Shown: one piece after another, positions 1 to 5,979 of the stretch
Numbering within the stretch: position 1 is the stretch's first letter
How the letters are laid out: each line of letters starts with the position of its first letter
DNA from: Desulfobacteraceae bacterium
Lineage (GTDB): Bacteria > Desulfobacterota > Desulfobacteria > Desulfobacterales > Desulfobacteraceae
Reading direction: 5' to 3'
DNA: 8,195 bases
Assembly (NCBI GenBank): GCA_022712835.1
Contig: JAFLJU010000128.1
Location: 1 to 8,195 of the forward strand
Notes under the pieces: model-generated
Told to the model about the DNA's origin: nothing
Database searches by the model: none
The model's input: the letters and a program-made list of their open reading frames with translations, nothing else
Translations under genes and position numbers: made by a program

Positions 1-215
1 ACCAGGATGAGGAGAGCTTGCGGTCATCCCTTATCATTCCTGCCAACAACCAATCCCAGGCGCTGTATGTTTCTGACCTGCTGCCCACGGGCAGGGTCAT
101 GGTCAAGGATGAAAATGTCTGCCTTCACTGCGGCCTGTGCGCTGAAAAGTGTCCCACTGCTGCCTGGGATATGCAAAAATATACTTACAATACAGCAAAG
201 GCAGGGCAAAAATGA
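1..215 (+). CDS. C-terminal end of a [4Fe-4S] ferredoxin-domain oxidoreductase (5' partial)
   Basis: The reading frame is open from the window edge (first complete codon at base 3) to TGA at 213-215, showing about 70 residues. The visible part contains CLHCGLCAEKCP (bases 120-155), a C-x2-C-x2-C-x3-C-P ferredoxin signature that binds one [4Fe-4S] cluster, followed by a short hydrophilic tail. No start is visible, so the N-terminal domains are unknown. In comparable Kor clusters of anaerobes such a tail often ends an FAD-dependent, GltD-like pyridine nucleotide oxidoreductase; that identity is inferred, not seen. The stop overlaps the next start (ATGA, 212-215), so the protein is probably made together with KorA and KorB and exchanges electrons with them. 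A plain ferredoxin delta subunit is the main alternative. Confidence 0.75.
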   Translation, partial: QDEESLRSSLIIPANNQSQALYVSDLLPTGRVMVKDENVCLHCGLCAEKCPTAAWDMQKYTYNTAKAGQK

Positions 216-2053
216 TGAAACTTGAAAGTGTTAATGACTTTGTGATCCGGTTTGCAAATGTGAATGGGTCTGGTTCTGCCAGTGCCAACAACCTTTTTGC
301 CAAAGCCGTCTTTCGGCTGGGGGTTCCGGTCAGTCCCAAAAATATTTTCCCCTCCAACATCCAGGGACTTCCCACCTGGTATGAGGTGCGAGTCAATGAA
401 CAGGGCTATCTGGGACGTCGGGGGGGGTATGATTTCATTGTGGCGGTGAACGGGCAGACCCTGAAAAAGGATTATGAGGAGTTGGAACCCGGGGGGTATT
501 TTTTCTATGATTCCACACGCTCGCTTCCCGAGGATTTTTCGCGCAAGGATATCACCCTCATCGGTATCCCTTTAACCCAGATCTGCATCCGGGAAATCGT
601 GAACCCAAAACTTCGGCAGCTGCTCAAAAATATTCTCTATGTCGGGGCTCTGGCCCATCTGCTGGATATGGATTTTTCCGTGCTCACCGATTCCATCACC
701 CGGCAATTTAAGAAAAAACCCAAATTGGCAGAACCGAATATCCATGCTCTAAAATTGGGATTTGAATATGCGGCCCAACATTTCCCCGATACCTGCAAAT
801 TGTCGGTGAAATCCAGTAAAAAACTTAGCCGTCATATGTTGATGGACGGCAACACGGCAGCGGGCTTAGGTGCGGTGTACGGAGGCGCAACCGTGGTCGG
901 GTGGTATCCCATCACCCCGTCCACCTCTGTGATTGAAGCCTTTGACAAGTTTACCAGCATTTATCGGTTGGATGAATCCGGGAAAAAAAAGGCCGCCATT
1001 ATCCAGTCAGAAGATGAATTGTCTGCCCTGGGGATTGTTATGGGCGCGTCCTGGAACGGGGCCCGGGCTTTTACCGCCACCTCGGGCCCCGGTGTCTCTC
1101 TGATGAGTGAGTTCCTGGGGCTTGCCTATTTTGCAGAAATTCCCGTGGTGCTGGTCAATGTTCAGAGAACCGGACCCAGCACGGGAATGCCCACCCGGAG
1201 CCAGCAATCTGATGTGCTGATGTGTGCCTATGCCTCCCATGGGGACACCAAACAGGTACTGATGTTTCCCTGTGACCCAAAGGAATGTTTTGAGATGTCG
1301 GCGGACAGCTTTGATCTGGCGGAAACCCTTCAAACCCCGGTGATACTCATGAGTGATCTGGATCTGGGCATGAACGATCATGTATGCCTGCCCCTGGAAT
1401 GGGATGACAGCCGGAGCTATAACCGGGGAAAGGTGCTTGACAGGGAACAACTGGACGCTATGACAGAAACATGGGGCCGGTATTTGGACCGGGACGGTGA
1501 CGGGCTCTGCTACCGAACCATTCCCGGCACCCATCCCACCCTGGGGGCCTATTTTACCCGGGGATCCTCCCATGACGAATATGCTGGTTATACAGAGGAG
1601 AGTGAGGCCTATGTGCGCTGCATGGAAAGGCTCACCCGAAAATGGCAGACCGCCAAAACCCTGGTACCCAAGCCCCATATCAAGATATCCGACCAGGCAA
1701 GCCGCTATGGAGCTGTTTTTTTCGGCACCAGTACCCAGGCGACCTATGAAGCCATGGATCAGCTTGGGTTGAAAGATATCATCGTCAATACCTTACGGCT
1801 TCGGGGGTTTCCTTTCCAGGATGAGGTGATTGATTTTGTTAACTGCCATGACCAGATTTTTGTCATAGAACAGAACCGGGACGGCCAGATGCGCACCCTG
1901 CTGATCAACGAGTGCGGGTTTTGTCCGGACAAGCTGTTTCCCGTCACCAATATCGATGCCATGCCCATCACGGCCACCCATATTGCCCGAGCCATACAAG
2001 AGAGACTCGCCCGATTACCCGAAGAAACCCCCCATCAAGGAGGTGTCAAATGA
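212..2053 (+). CDS. korA: 2-oxoacid:ferredoxin oxidoreductase, fused gamma/alpha subunit (KorA-like)
   Basis: Large subunit of a CoA-dependent 2-oxoacid:ferredoxin oxidoreductase, which oxidatively decarboxylates a 2-oxoacid to acyl-CoA and reduces ferredoxin in the cytoplasm. The 613-residue length fits a gamma-alpha fusion. Residues about 1-190 form the gamma-like domain. The alpha (pyrimidine-binding) domain starts near residue 210 and shows YPITPST (232-238), SEDELSALG (266-274), TATSGPG (288-294) and QRTGPSTGMPTRSQQSD (318-334), all hallmarks of KorA/VorB proteins. The C-terminal part has the usual E-x-N-x2-G-Q element (EQNRDGQ). I chose ATG 212 because it overlaps the upstream stop; ATG 215 is equally possible, and the open frame running back to 149 lies inside the preceding gene. 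The purine-rich AAAGGCAGGG upstream is a weak ribosome site. 2-Oxoglutarate, branched-chain or another 2-oxoacid could be the substrate; the sequence does not decide. Confidence 0.93.
   Translation: MMKLESVNDFVIRFANVNGSGSASANNLFAKAVFRLGVPVSPKNIFPSNIQGLPTWYEVRVNEQGYLGRRGGYDFIVAVNGQTLKKDYEELEPGGYFFYDSTRSLPEDFSRKDITLIGIPLTQICIREIVNPKLRQLLKNILYVGALAHLLDMDFSVLTDSITRQFKKKPKLAEPNIHALKLGFEYAAQHFPDTCKLSVKSSKKLSRHMLMDGNTAAGLGAVYGGATVVGWYPITPSTSVIEAFDKFTSIYRLDESGKKKAAIIQSEDELSALGIVMGASWNGARAFTATSGPGVSLMSEFLGLAYFAEIPVVLVNVQRTGPSTGMPTRSQQSDVLMCAYASHGDTKQVLMFPCDPKECFEMSADSFDLAETLQTPVILMSDLDLGMNDHVCLPLEWDDSRSYNRGKVLDREQLDAMTETWGRYLDRDGDGLCYRTIPGTHPTLGAYFTRGSSHDEYAGYTEESEAYVRCMERLTRKWQTAKTLVPKPHIKISDQASRYGAVFFGTSTQATYEAMDQLGLKDIIVNTLRLRGFPFQDEVIDFVNCHDQIFVIEQNRDGQMRTLLINECGFCPDKLFPVTNIDAMPITATHIARAIQERLARLPEETPHQGGVK
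2037..2043 (+). promoter_or_regulatory. Ribosome binding site of korB
   Basis: AAGGAGG lies six bases before ATG 2050, inside the last codons of korA. It is a near-perfect Shine-Dalgarno sequence. It fixes the korB start at 2050 although the open frame runs back to 1912. Confidence 0.85.
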
Positions 2054-3102
2054 AGTCCCGTCGCCCCAGTTTTCGTCATCCCGACCTTCCCAAAAATGAT
2101 CTCGGGTATACCCGGCGCGATTATGAAGGTTCAGACTCCACCCTTTGTGCCGGCTGTGGCCATGATTCCACCAGCAATGCCATCATCCAGGCCTGTTATG
2201 AGCTTTGTATAGAGCCCCATAGGGTGGTCAAGATGTCCGGTATCGGGTGTTCTTCAAAAACGCCGGCCTATTTTTTGGGAAAATCCCATGGGTTCAACTC
2301 GGTCCATGGCCGGATGCCCTCGGTTGCCACGGGTGCCAATATGGCCAATAAAGATCTGGTTTATCTGGGGGTTTCCGGTGACGGGGATACCGCGTCCATC
2401 GGCATGGGACAATTTGTCCACATTGCCCGGCGGAACCTTAACATGACCTATGTTGTCATGAACAACGGTTGTTACGGGCTCACCAAGGGCCAGGACTCGG
2501 CAACGGCAGATAAAGGGTCTGCCAGCCGGAAAGGACAGCCAAATCCGTTTGAATCCATTGATCTGTGTGAATTGGCCATTGCTCTGGGTGCAGGCTTTGT
2601 TGCCCGGGGTTTTTCCGGTGATAAGGCCCAGCTGGTTCCTCTTTTGAAGGCGGCCATGTCCCATAAAGGCTTTTCCCTGATTGATGTGATTTCTCCTTGT
2701 GTGACCTTTAATAATACCGCCACCTCCACCAAAAGCTACCAATGGGTCCGGGACCATTCAGAAGCCACCTCAACCTTTGATTTTATCCCCCCCCGGCAGG
2801 AAATCACCACCCAGTATGAACCCGGAACCACCCAACCTGTGACCCTCCATGACGGGGGGGTTGTCCTCCTGCATAAAAGCGATGATGCCAATGATATCAC
2901 CACGAGGCGGTCGTCCATTGATGCACTGGAATTACACCGGGAAAAGGGGCATCTTTTGACGGGTATCCTCCATCTCAATGAGACGCTTCAGGAGACCCAT
3001 GACATTCTTGACACCACGGACATCCCCCTAAATTCGCTGACAGAAAAGCAATTGTGCCCCGGTGATCAGGCGCTTCAAAAACTTGTTGAAAGCTATCGAT
3101 GA
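2050..3102 (+). CDS. korB: 2-oxoacid:ferredoxin oxidoreductase, beta subunit (KorB-like, TPP-binding)
   Basis: Catalytic beta subunit, 350 residues, partner of the preceding gamma/alpha subunit. The thiamine diphosphate/Mg site is visible as GDGD (110-113) closing with MNN (137-139). Four cysteines sit where PorB/KorB-type subunits hold a [4Fe-4S] cluster: C33 and C36 in CAGCGH, C67 in GIGCSS and C217 in SPCVTFNN. HGRMPSVATGAN (86-97) is also typical of the family. About 120 residues follow C217, so the C-terminal tail is somewhat long. The start overlaps the korA stop by four bases (ATGA 2050-2053) behind a strong ribosome site, implying coupled translation and equal subunit supply. The stop at 3100-3102 is itself overlapped by an ATG at 3099 that opens into the gntR frame. 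The substrate is unassigned. Confidence 0.93.
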   Translation: MKSRRPSFRHPDLPKNDLGYTRRDYEGSDSTLCAGCGHDSTSNAIIQACYELCIEPHRVVKMSGIGCSSKTPAYFLGKSHGFNSVHGRMPSVATGANMANKDLVYLGVSGDGDTASIGMGQFVHIARRNLNMTYVVMNNGCYGLTKGQDSATADKGSASRKGQPNPFESIDLCELAIALGAGFVARGFSGDKAQLVPLLKAAMSHKGFSLIDVISPCVTFNNTATSTKSYQWVRDHSEATSTFDFIPPRQEITTQYEPGTTQPVTLHDGGVVLLHKSDDANDITTRRSSIDALELHREKGHLLTGILHLNETLQETHDILDTTDIPLNSLTEKQLCPGDQALQKLVESYR

Positions 3103-3181
3103 CCCCGGAAACGGTAGACCCCTCCAATCTGGGAGGAAGGCCCGGTGATGATATAGCGATCCGGCGCAAAATTGCAGACAC

Positions 3182-3189
3182 AAAAGGAG
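3182..3189 (+). promoter_or_regulatory. Ribosome binding site that sets the gntR start
   Basis: AAAAGGAG ends five bases before ATG 3195. The only other upstream ATG in frame, at 3099, has no Shine-Dalgarno sequence, so this site favours the shorter protein. Confidence 0.8.
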
Positions 3190-3194
3190 ACACC

Positions 3195-3842
3195 ATGGAT
3201 TCATTCAAGTCGTTGAAGGATCATGTTTATCAATATATTTCGGAAAAAATCAACGACGGCAGCCTTTTGCCTGAAACTAAAATCAATGAGAAAATGGTGG
3301 TTGATGACATGAACATCAGCCGGACTCCGGTCAGGGAGGCATTAATTCAATTGGCCACCGAAGGATACCTGCAGAGTATTCCCAGGAAAGGATTTATAGT
3401 CAAAAGGGTCGACAAGAATAAGGCCAGGGAAGTGTACGGCTTACTGGGCGTTCTGGAGGGATTTGCCGCCAGCCTCTCTGTCAACGGGATCACCCGGGAG
3501 GATATTGATCATCTCCTGCAATATTATGAGCAGATGGAAACGGCCATTGAAACCGATGACATCAAAGCGTATTATACCTATCAGAACCTGTTTCACGATA
3601 TCTATATACAAAAATCGGGCAACCAGGAACTCATCAAGGTGATTCAGCTGCTTAAAAAAATTTTTATCCGTCAGACCTATACATTGGAAAAGGGGGGCGG
3701 TTTGAAAAAGGTACTCAAAACCACCAACCAAGAGCATAAGACCATCATTGATTTGTTTGAAGAAAGAAACGGAGCTGAATTGGAGCGGTTTCTGAGATGC
3801 CACCACTGGAATCCAGAACTTGCCTTTTATGATACGGTTTGA
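3195..3842 (+). CDS. GntR-family transcriptional regulator, FCD-like C-terminal domain
   Basis: DNA-binding regulator of 215 residues, the usual size for FadR/VanR-subfamily GntR proteins. The winged helix-turn-helix covers about residues 8-72 with the diagnostic ISRTPVREAL (41-50), then LATEGYL and a wing RKGFIVKRV. The C-terminal helical domain (about 77-205) looks like FCD: LFH with H134, SGN (141-143), EH with H181, and HH at 203-204. The acidic residue usually four before the first FCD histidine is Q130 here, so metal binding may be altered. ATG 3195 is preferred because of AAAAGGAG; starting at 3099 would add 32 residues of no recognised type. It follows korB on the same strand and precedes a promoter with GntR-like palindromes, so control of the downstream DDAH/transport operon is likely but inferred. 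The effector is unknown. Confidence 0.9.
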   Translation: MDSFKSLKDHVYQYISEKINDGSLLPETKINEKMVVDDMNISRTPVREALIQLATEGYLQSIPRKGFIVKRVDKNKAREVYGLLGVLEGFAASLSVNGITREDIDHLLQYYEQMETAIETDDIKAYYTYQNLFHDIYIQKSGNQELIKVIQLLKKIFIRQTYTLEKGGGLKKVLKTTNQEHKTIIDLFEERNGAELERFLRCHHWNPELAFYDTV

Positions 3843-4005
3843 TCTCCCACCGTTAAAACCGGCAATATAGCGATCTACTATTTTTGTCCGGAATTATTTT
3901 CGATACATCCATTTTACAAGGACGTTGATTTATACCCCCTGTTTTGACTTGCTGTCTGGGTAGATGCACGGTCAATTTGTGTACCAGGGGTTTATAAATA
4001 TTTTA

Positions 4006-4036
4006 TTGACAGGGAAATTTAAATATACAATATATT
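4006..4036 (+). promoter_or_regulatory. Candidate sigma70-type promoter for the ddaH-transporter operon
   Basis: TTGACA at 4006-4011 is a perfect -35 consensus. The -10 would lie in the AT-rich run 4028-4036: AATATA at 17-base spacing or TATATT at 19-base spacing. Neither is perfect, so the exact -10 is uncertain. Transcription would start near 4042-4046 and leave a leader of about 150 bases. The palindromes overlap the -10, which suits repression. Confidence 0.55.
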
Positions 4037-4044
4037 GTATACAA
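4024..4044 (+). promoter_or_regulatory. Overlapping palindromes, likely GntR-type operator
   Basis: TATACAATATATTGTATA (4024-4041) is a perfect 18-bp palindrome. TTGTATACAA (4035-4044) is a second perfect 10-bp palindrome sharing half of it. The TTGT/ACAA half-sites fit the T-n-G-T...A-C-n-A pattern known for FadR-subfamily GntR operators. The site sits on the expected -10 of the promoter and follows the gntR gene, so I infer that the regulator represses here. Its AT-richness makes some palindromy likely by chance. Confidence 0.6.
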
Positions 4045-4091
4045 AAATTAATGGGTTCAATCTGGAAAGAAGAGACAAAGGTTGAATCGAA

Positions 4092-4153
4092 CATGTGAAC
4101 CACATGGTGTGGCCTTGATAAACAGATGTTTATTGTTTGTGAACCGCCATGTG
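4092..4153 (+). promoter_or_regulatory. Leader with alternative hairpins upstream of ddaH
   Basis: CACATGGTG (4101-4109) can pair with CGCCATGTG (4145-4153), nine pairs including one G-U. This stem encloses ATAAACA-GA-TGTTTAT (4118-4133), an inner hairpin. Alternatively CATGTG (4092-4097) pairs with CACATG (4101-4106) over an AAC loop, which excludes the larger stem. GTGAACC occurs in both arms (4095-4101 and 4139-4145). No known riboswitch, including the guanidine classes, was recognised. It may be a leader switch or a protein site. Confidence 0.35.
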
Positions 4154-4186
4154 AAACCGTTAACAAAAACTGTTTTTATAAAATAT

Positions 4187-4191
4187 GGAAG
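4187..4191 (+). promoter_or_regulatory. Ribosome binding site that sets the ddaH start
   Basis: GGAAG lies eight bases before ATG 4200. The earlier in-frame ATG at 4185 has only an AT-rich run before it and would itself overlap this site, so 4200 is preferred. Confidence 0.6.
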
Positions 4192-4199
4192 TAAAAAAA

Positions 4200-4991
4200 A
4201 TGCAAATCTCCAGGACTTGTTATGATTTCAACTCGGCCATCGTAAGACAACCATCACCATCCGTGGTCAACGGCCTGAGGGCTGACGACCGGGGCAACCC
4301 GGATTATGACGGGGTGAAATCGGAACATGAGGCCTATGTAAAAGCCCTTGAAACAGCCGGTATGGCTGTTACGGTGCTGCCAGCGCTCAAGGCTTACCCA
4401 GATTCAATTTTTGTTGAAGATCCAGCCCTGGTATTCAGTGAAGGGGCTATTTTATTGAGACCCGGCGCAGCCTCCCGACAGGGAGAAACAAAAGAGATTG
4501 CCCCGGCGTTGCACGATCATTTTGACACGGTGCTTGAGCTGGGCGGTGGGTATGCCGACGGCGGGGATATCCTGGTAACACCAGATTCTGTGAAGATCGG
4601 TCTCTCTGCCCGGACTGATCTTGCCGGGGCAAACAAGCTCATTGACCAGCTTAAAAAACTCGGGCATAAGGGCGAGATTGTGAACACCCCAAAAGGGGTG
4701 CTGCATTTTAAAACCGCTTGTTCCCTTCTGGACGAGGAAACAATTATAGTTACCCGGTATATGTCTGAATCCGGTCTTTTTGAAGGTTTTCGCAACATGA
4801 TTTTGCCCGAGGGAGAAGAACCCGCTGCAAACGCATTGCGGATTAATGAGACGGTTCTGATCAGTGCCAAATATAAGCGCACCATCGACATGCTGGACCA
4901 GGCAGGTTTCTCGGTTGTACCTGTTAACGTAGCAGAGATTGAAAAAATAGATGCAGGGCTCTCCTGCATGTCTTTGCGGTGGTTTGCATAA
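4200..4991 (+). CDS. ddaH: Dimethylarginine dimethylaminohydrolase (DDAH)-like guanidino hydrolase
   Basis: Cytoplasmic member of the amidinotransferase/arginine deiminase fold. DDAH converts N-methylated arginines to citrulline plus methylamine or dimethylamine. From ATG 4200 it has 263 residues, close to the roughly 255 of bacterial DDAH. Family motifs run in order: IVRQPSPSVVNGLR (14-27), PDSIFVEDP (67-75), RPGAASRQGE (87-96), ADGGDIL (119-125), GLSART (134-139), LHFKT (168-172) and GLSCMSLR (253-260). Against the Pseudomonas enzyme as I recall it, D68, E73, D74, R93, R138, H169 and nucleophile C256 all match, and the catalytic acid is D120 in DGGD, the form found in mammalian DDAH1 rather than the bacterial Glu. 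It is the first gene of an operon with a basic-amino-acid-type importer. An arginine or other guanidine hydrolase is the alternative. ATG 4185 would add five residues. Confidence 0.88.
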   Translation: MQISRTCYDFNSAIVRQPSPSVVNGLRADDRGNPDYDGVKSEHEAYVKALETAGMAVTVLPALKAYPDSIFVEDPALVFSEGAILLRPGAASRQGETKEIAPALHDHFDTVLELGGGYADGGDILVTPDSVKIGLSARTDLAGANKLIDQLKKLGHKGEIVNTPKGVLHFKTACSLLDEETIIVTRYMSESGLFEGFRNMILPEGEEPAANALRINETVLISAKYKRTIDMLDQAGFSVVPVNVAEIEKIDAGLSCMSLRWFA

Positions 4992-5017
4992 ATAATGAAG
5001 GACTAAAGGAGATTAAA

Positions 5018-5824
5018 ATGAAATTTTCAAGCACAATTACAGCTGCTGTACTTTTTGTCGTCACCCTTTTTACGATAACTGCCTCTGTGGGCTATGCCGG
5101 AACCATCCGTCTGGGCATGACACCTGAGCCCTATATGCCCTTCACACAGATTAACCAGGCCGGTGTATGGGAAGGATTTGAGGCGGATCTCACCCAGGCG
5201 GTTTTTGAGAAAATGGGAATGGATCACAAGATCAACCAGATGGCCTGGGAAGGGTTGATTCCGTCCCTTACCGCAAATAAAGTCGATTTTATCATCGGTG
5301 CCTTCTCAATCACTGAAGAACGCCGGAAAGTAGTGGATTTCAGCATGTCCTACTATACAGCCCCCTCGGTCTTTGTGGGAATGAAGTCCGATAAAGCCAA
5401 GTTTTCCGACAAAACGGCTGCCGACGAAAAGGGAATGGTTGTTGATACCAAAGGGTTGTCCAAAAAAATCATCGGTGTTCAGAACGCTAGTATCCAGGCC
5501 TCCTATGTGGAGAAATATTTGGGCAAGATTGACTCAAAGTCCTACCCTGCCGCTGACAACGCCATTGCCGATCTCACCGCCGGGCGAATCGATTATGTGT
5601 TCATGGATTTTCAGTATATCAAAGCGTTCCTGGATTCAAAGGATGGAACCGATTACGAGGTGAAACATGAGGCCCCGGCCAATGCTATTCTTGGCGAAGG
5701 CATCGGCTATGCGGTCCGTAAAGGTGACAAGGCAACACTTGATAAAATTGATGCAGCCCTTGTGGACCTGGAAAAAGACGGCAGTCTTGATATCATGGTC
5801 CAAAAATGGTTTCCCAGTAAATAA
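5018..5824 (+). CDS. Periplasmic amino-acid-binding protein of an ABC importer (SBP family 3)
   Basis: Solute receptor that delivers an amino acid to the permease-ATPase complex encoded downstream. The 268-residue precursor has a signal peptide: MKFSS, hydrophobic core about 7-24, and probable cleavage after VGYA (residue 27). The mature protein shows the SBP_bac_3 pattern: PEPYMPF (36-42), WEGFEADL (51-58), IPSLTANKVDFIIG (81-94), SITEERR (97-103) and ADLTAGRIDYVFMD (184-197). By alignment to the lysine/arginine/ornithine-binding protein, R102 (carboxylate clamp) and D197 (alpha-amino clamp) are kept, so an alpha-amino acid ligand is expected; the two serines before SIT are replaced by G-A, so side-chain specificity may differ. 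AAAGGAG at 5005-5011 fixes ATG 5018, 26 bases after ddaH. Methylarginine or arginine is the inferred ligand. Confidence 0.92.
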   Translation: MKFSSTITAAVLFVVTLFTITASVGYAGTIRLGMTPEPYMPFTQINQAGVWEGFEADLTQAVFEKMGMDHKINQMAWEGLIPSLTANKVDFIIGAFSITEERRKVVDFSMSYYTAPSVFVGMKSDKAKFSDKTAADEKGMVVDTKGLSKKIIGVQNASIQASYVEKYLGKIDSKSYPAADNAIADLTAGRIDYVFMDFQYIKAFLDSKDGTDYEVKHEAPANAILGEGIGYAVRKGDKATLDKIDAALVDLEKDGSLDIMVQKWFPSK

Positions 5825-5826
5825 TT

Positions 5827-5979
5827 ATGGTTCCAATGAATAAGTACCCGGCCCCAATTTGCCCGGATCAGGTCTGTTTTGGTCAGGTCTTTTTTGATCA
5901 GGCCAGTTCGGATCAAGTCTGCTTTGATCAGTCCCGTTTTGATCAGTCCCGTTTTGATCAAGCTGGGCAAAACCCATGA
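5827..5979 (+). CDS. Possible small ORF built on the 15-bp repeat, overlapping the hisQ start
   Basis: ATG 5827 (or 5836) opens a 50-codon (47-codon) frame to TGA 5977-5979. Its core is a five-residue repeat: DQVCF, GQVFF, DQASS, DQVCF, DQSRF, DQSRF, DQAGQ. The stop overlaps the permease ATG as ATGA. No Shine-Dalgarno sequence precedes either ATG and the peptide has no known relative that I recognise. It may simply be a non-coding minisatellite that happens to be open, since any 15-bp repeat stays in frame. Translation could matter mainly by carrying ribosomes to the weakly marked permease start. Confidence 0.25.
   Translation: MVPMNKYPAPICPDQVCFGQVFFDQASSDQVCFDQSRFDQSRFDQAGQNP
5866..5963 (+). 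repeat. 15-bp GATCA tandem repeat (six units plus a partial seventh)
   Basis: Units begin at 5866, 5881, 5896, 5911, 5926, 5941 and 5956, exactly 15 bases apart. The two units at 5926-5955 are identical (GATCAGTCCCGTTTT); the others differ at several bases, as in an old minisatellite. All starts are GATCA except 5881 (GGTCA), giving six GATC sites in about 95 bases. It fills most of the gap between the binding-protein gene and the first permease gene. On the minus strand the frame reads as LIKTG/LIKAD/LIRTG/LIKKD/LTKTD units. Confidence 0.9.

Larger units (their letters stand above)
3843..4199 (+). other. AT-rich intergenic regulatory region between gntR and ddaH
   Basis: About 357 bases without a convincing gene. 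The first part (3843-4000) shows no strong terminator: ATAG and CTAT at 3867-3884 before TTTTT could make only a weak hairpin. The second part (4000-4199) holds a candidate promoter, palindromes and a structured leader, described separately. The one long open frame here, on the minus strand (3972-4166), has low-complexity AT-driven sequence and no family features, so I do not call it. Confidence 0.7.

Noticed and set aside
1007..1678. 223-residue open frame on the minus strand inside korA
   Set aside because: It lies wholly opposite a strongly supported gene, has no recognisable motifs, and is rich in Gly/His/Pro as expected from antisense of a coding strand.
2254..2757. 167-residue open frame on the minus strand inside korB
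   Set aside because: Shadow of the korB reading frame, with no family features.
3151..3875. ATATAGCGATC at 3151-3161 repeated at 3865-3875, flanking gntR
   Set aside because: An 11-base match within 8 kb is expected several times by chance, and no inverted ends or transposase indicate a mobile unit.
3860..3890. Possible terminator after gntR (ATAG/CTAT before TTTTT)
   Set aside because: The stem is only four weak pairs with a seven-base loop, too unstable for a convincing rho-independent terminator.
4051..4098. 15-codon leader ORF ending inside the hairpin region
   Set aside because: There is no Shine-Dalgarno sequence and no enrichment of arginine or another regulatory codon, so attenuation by a leader peptide is not supported.
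5707..5970. Minus-strand open frame with LIKTG-type five-residue repeats
   Set aside because: It starts at TTG without a ribosome site, runs into the antisense of the binding-protein gene, and its periodicity follows directly from the 15-bp DNA repeat; resemblance to pentapeptide-repeat proteins is superficial.
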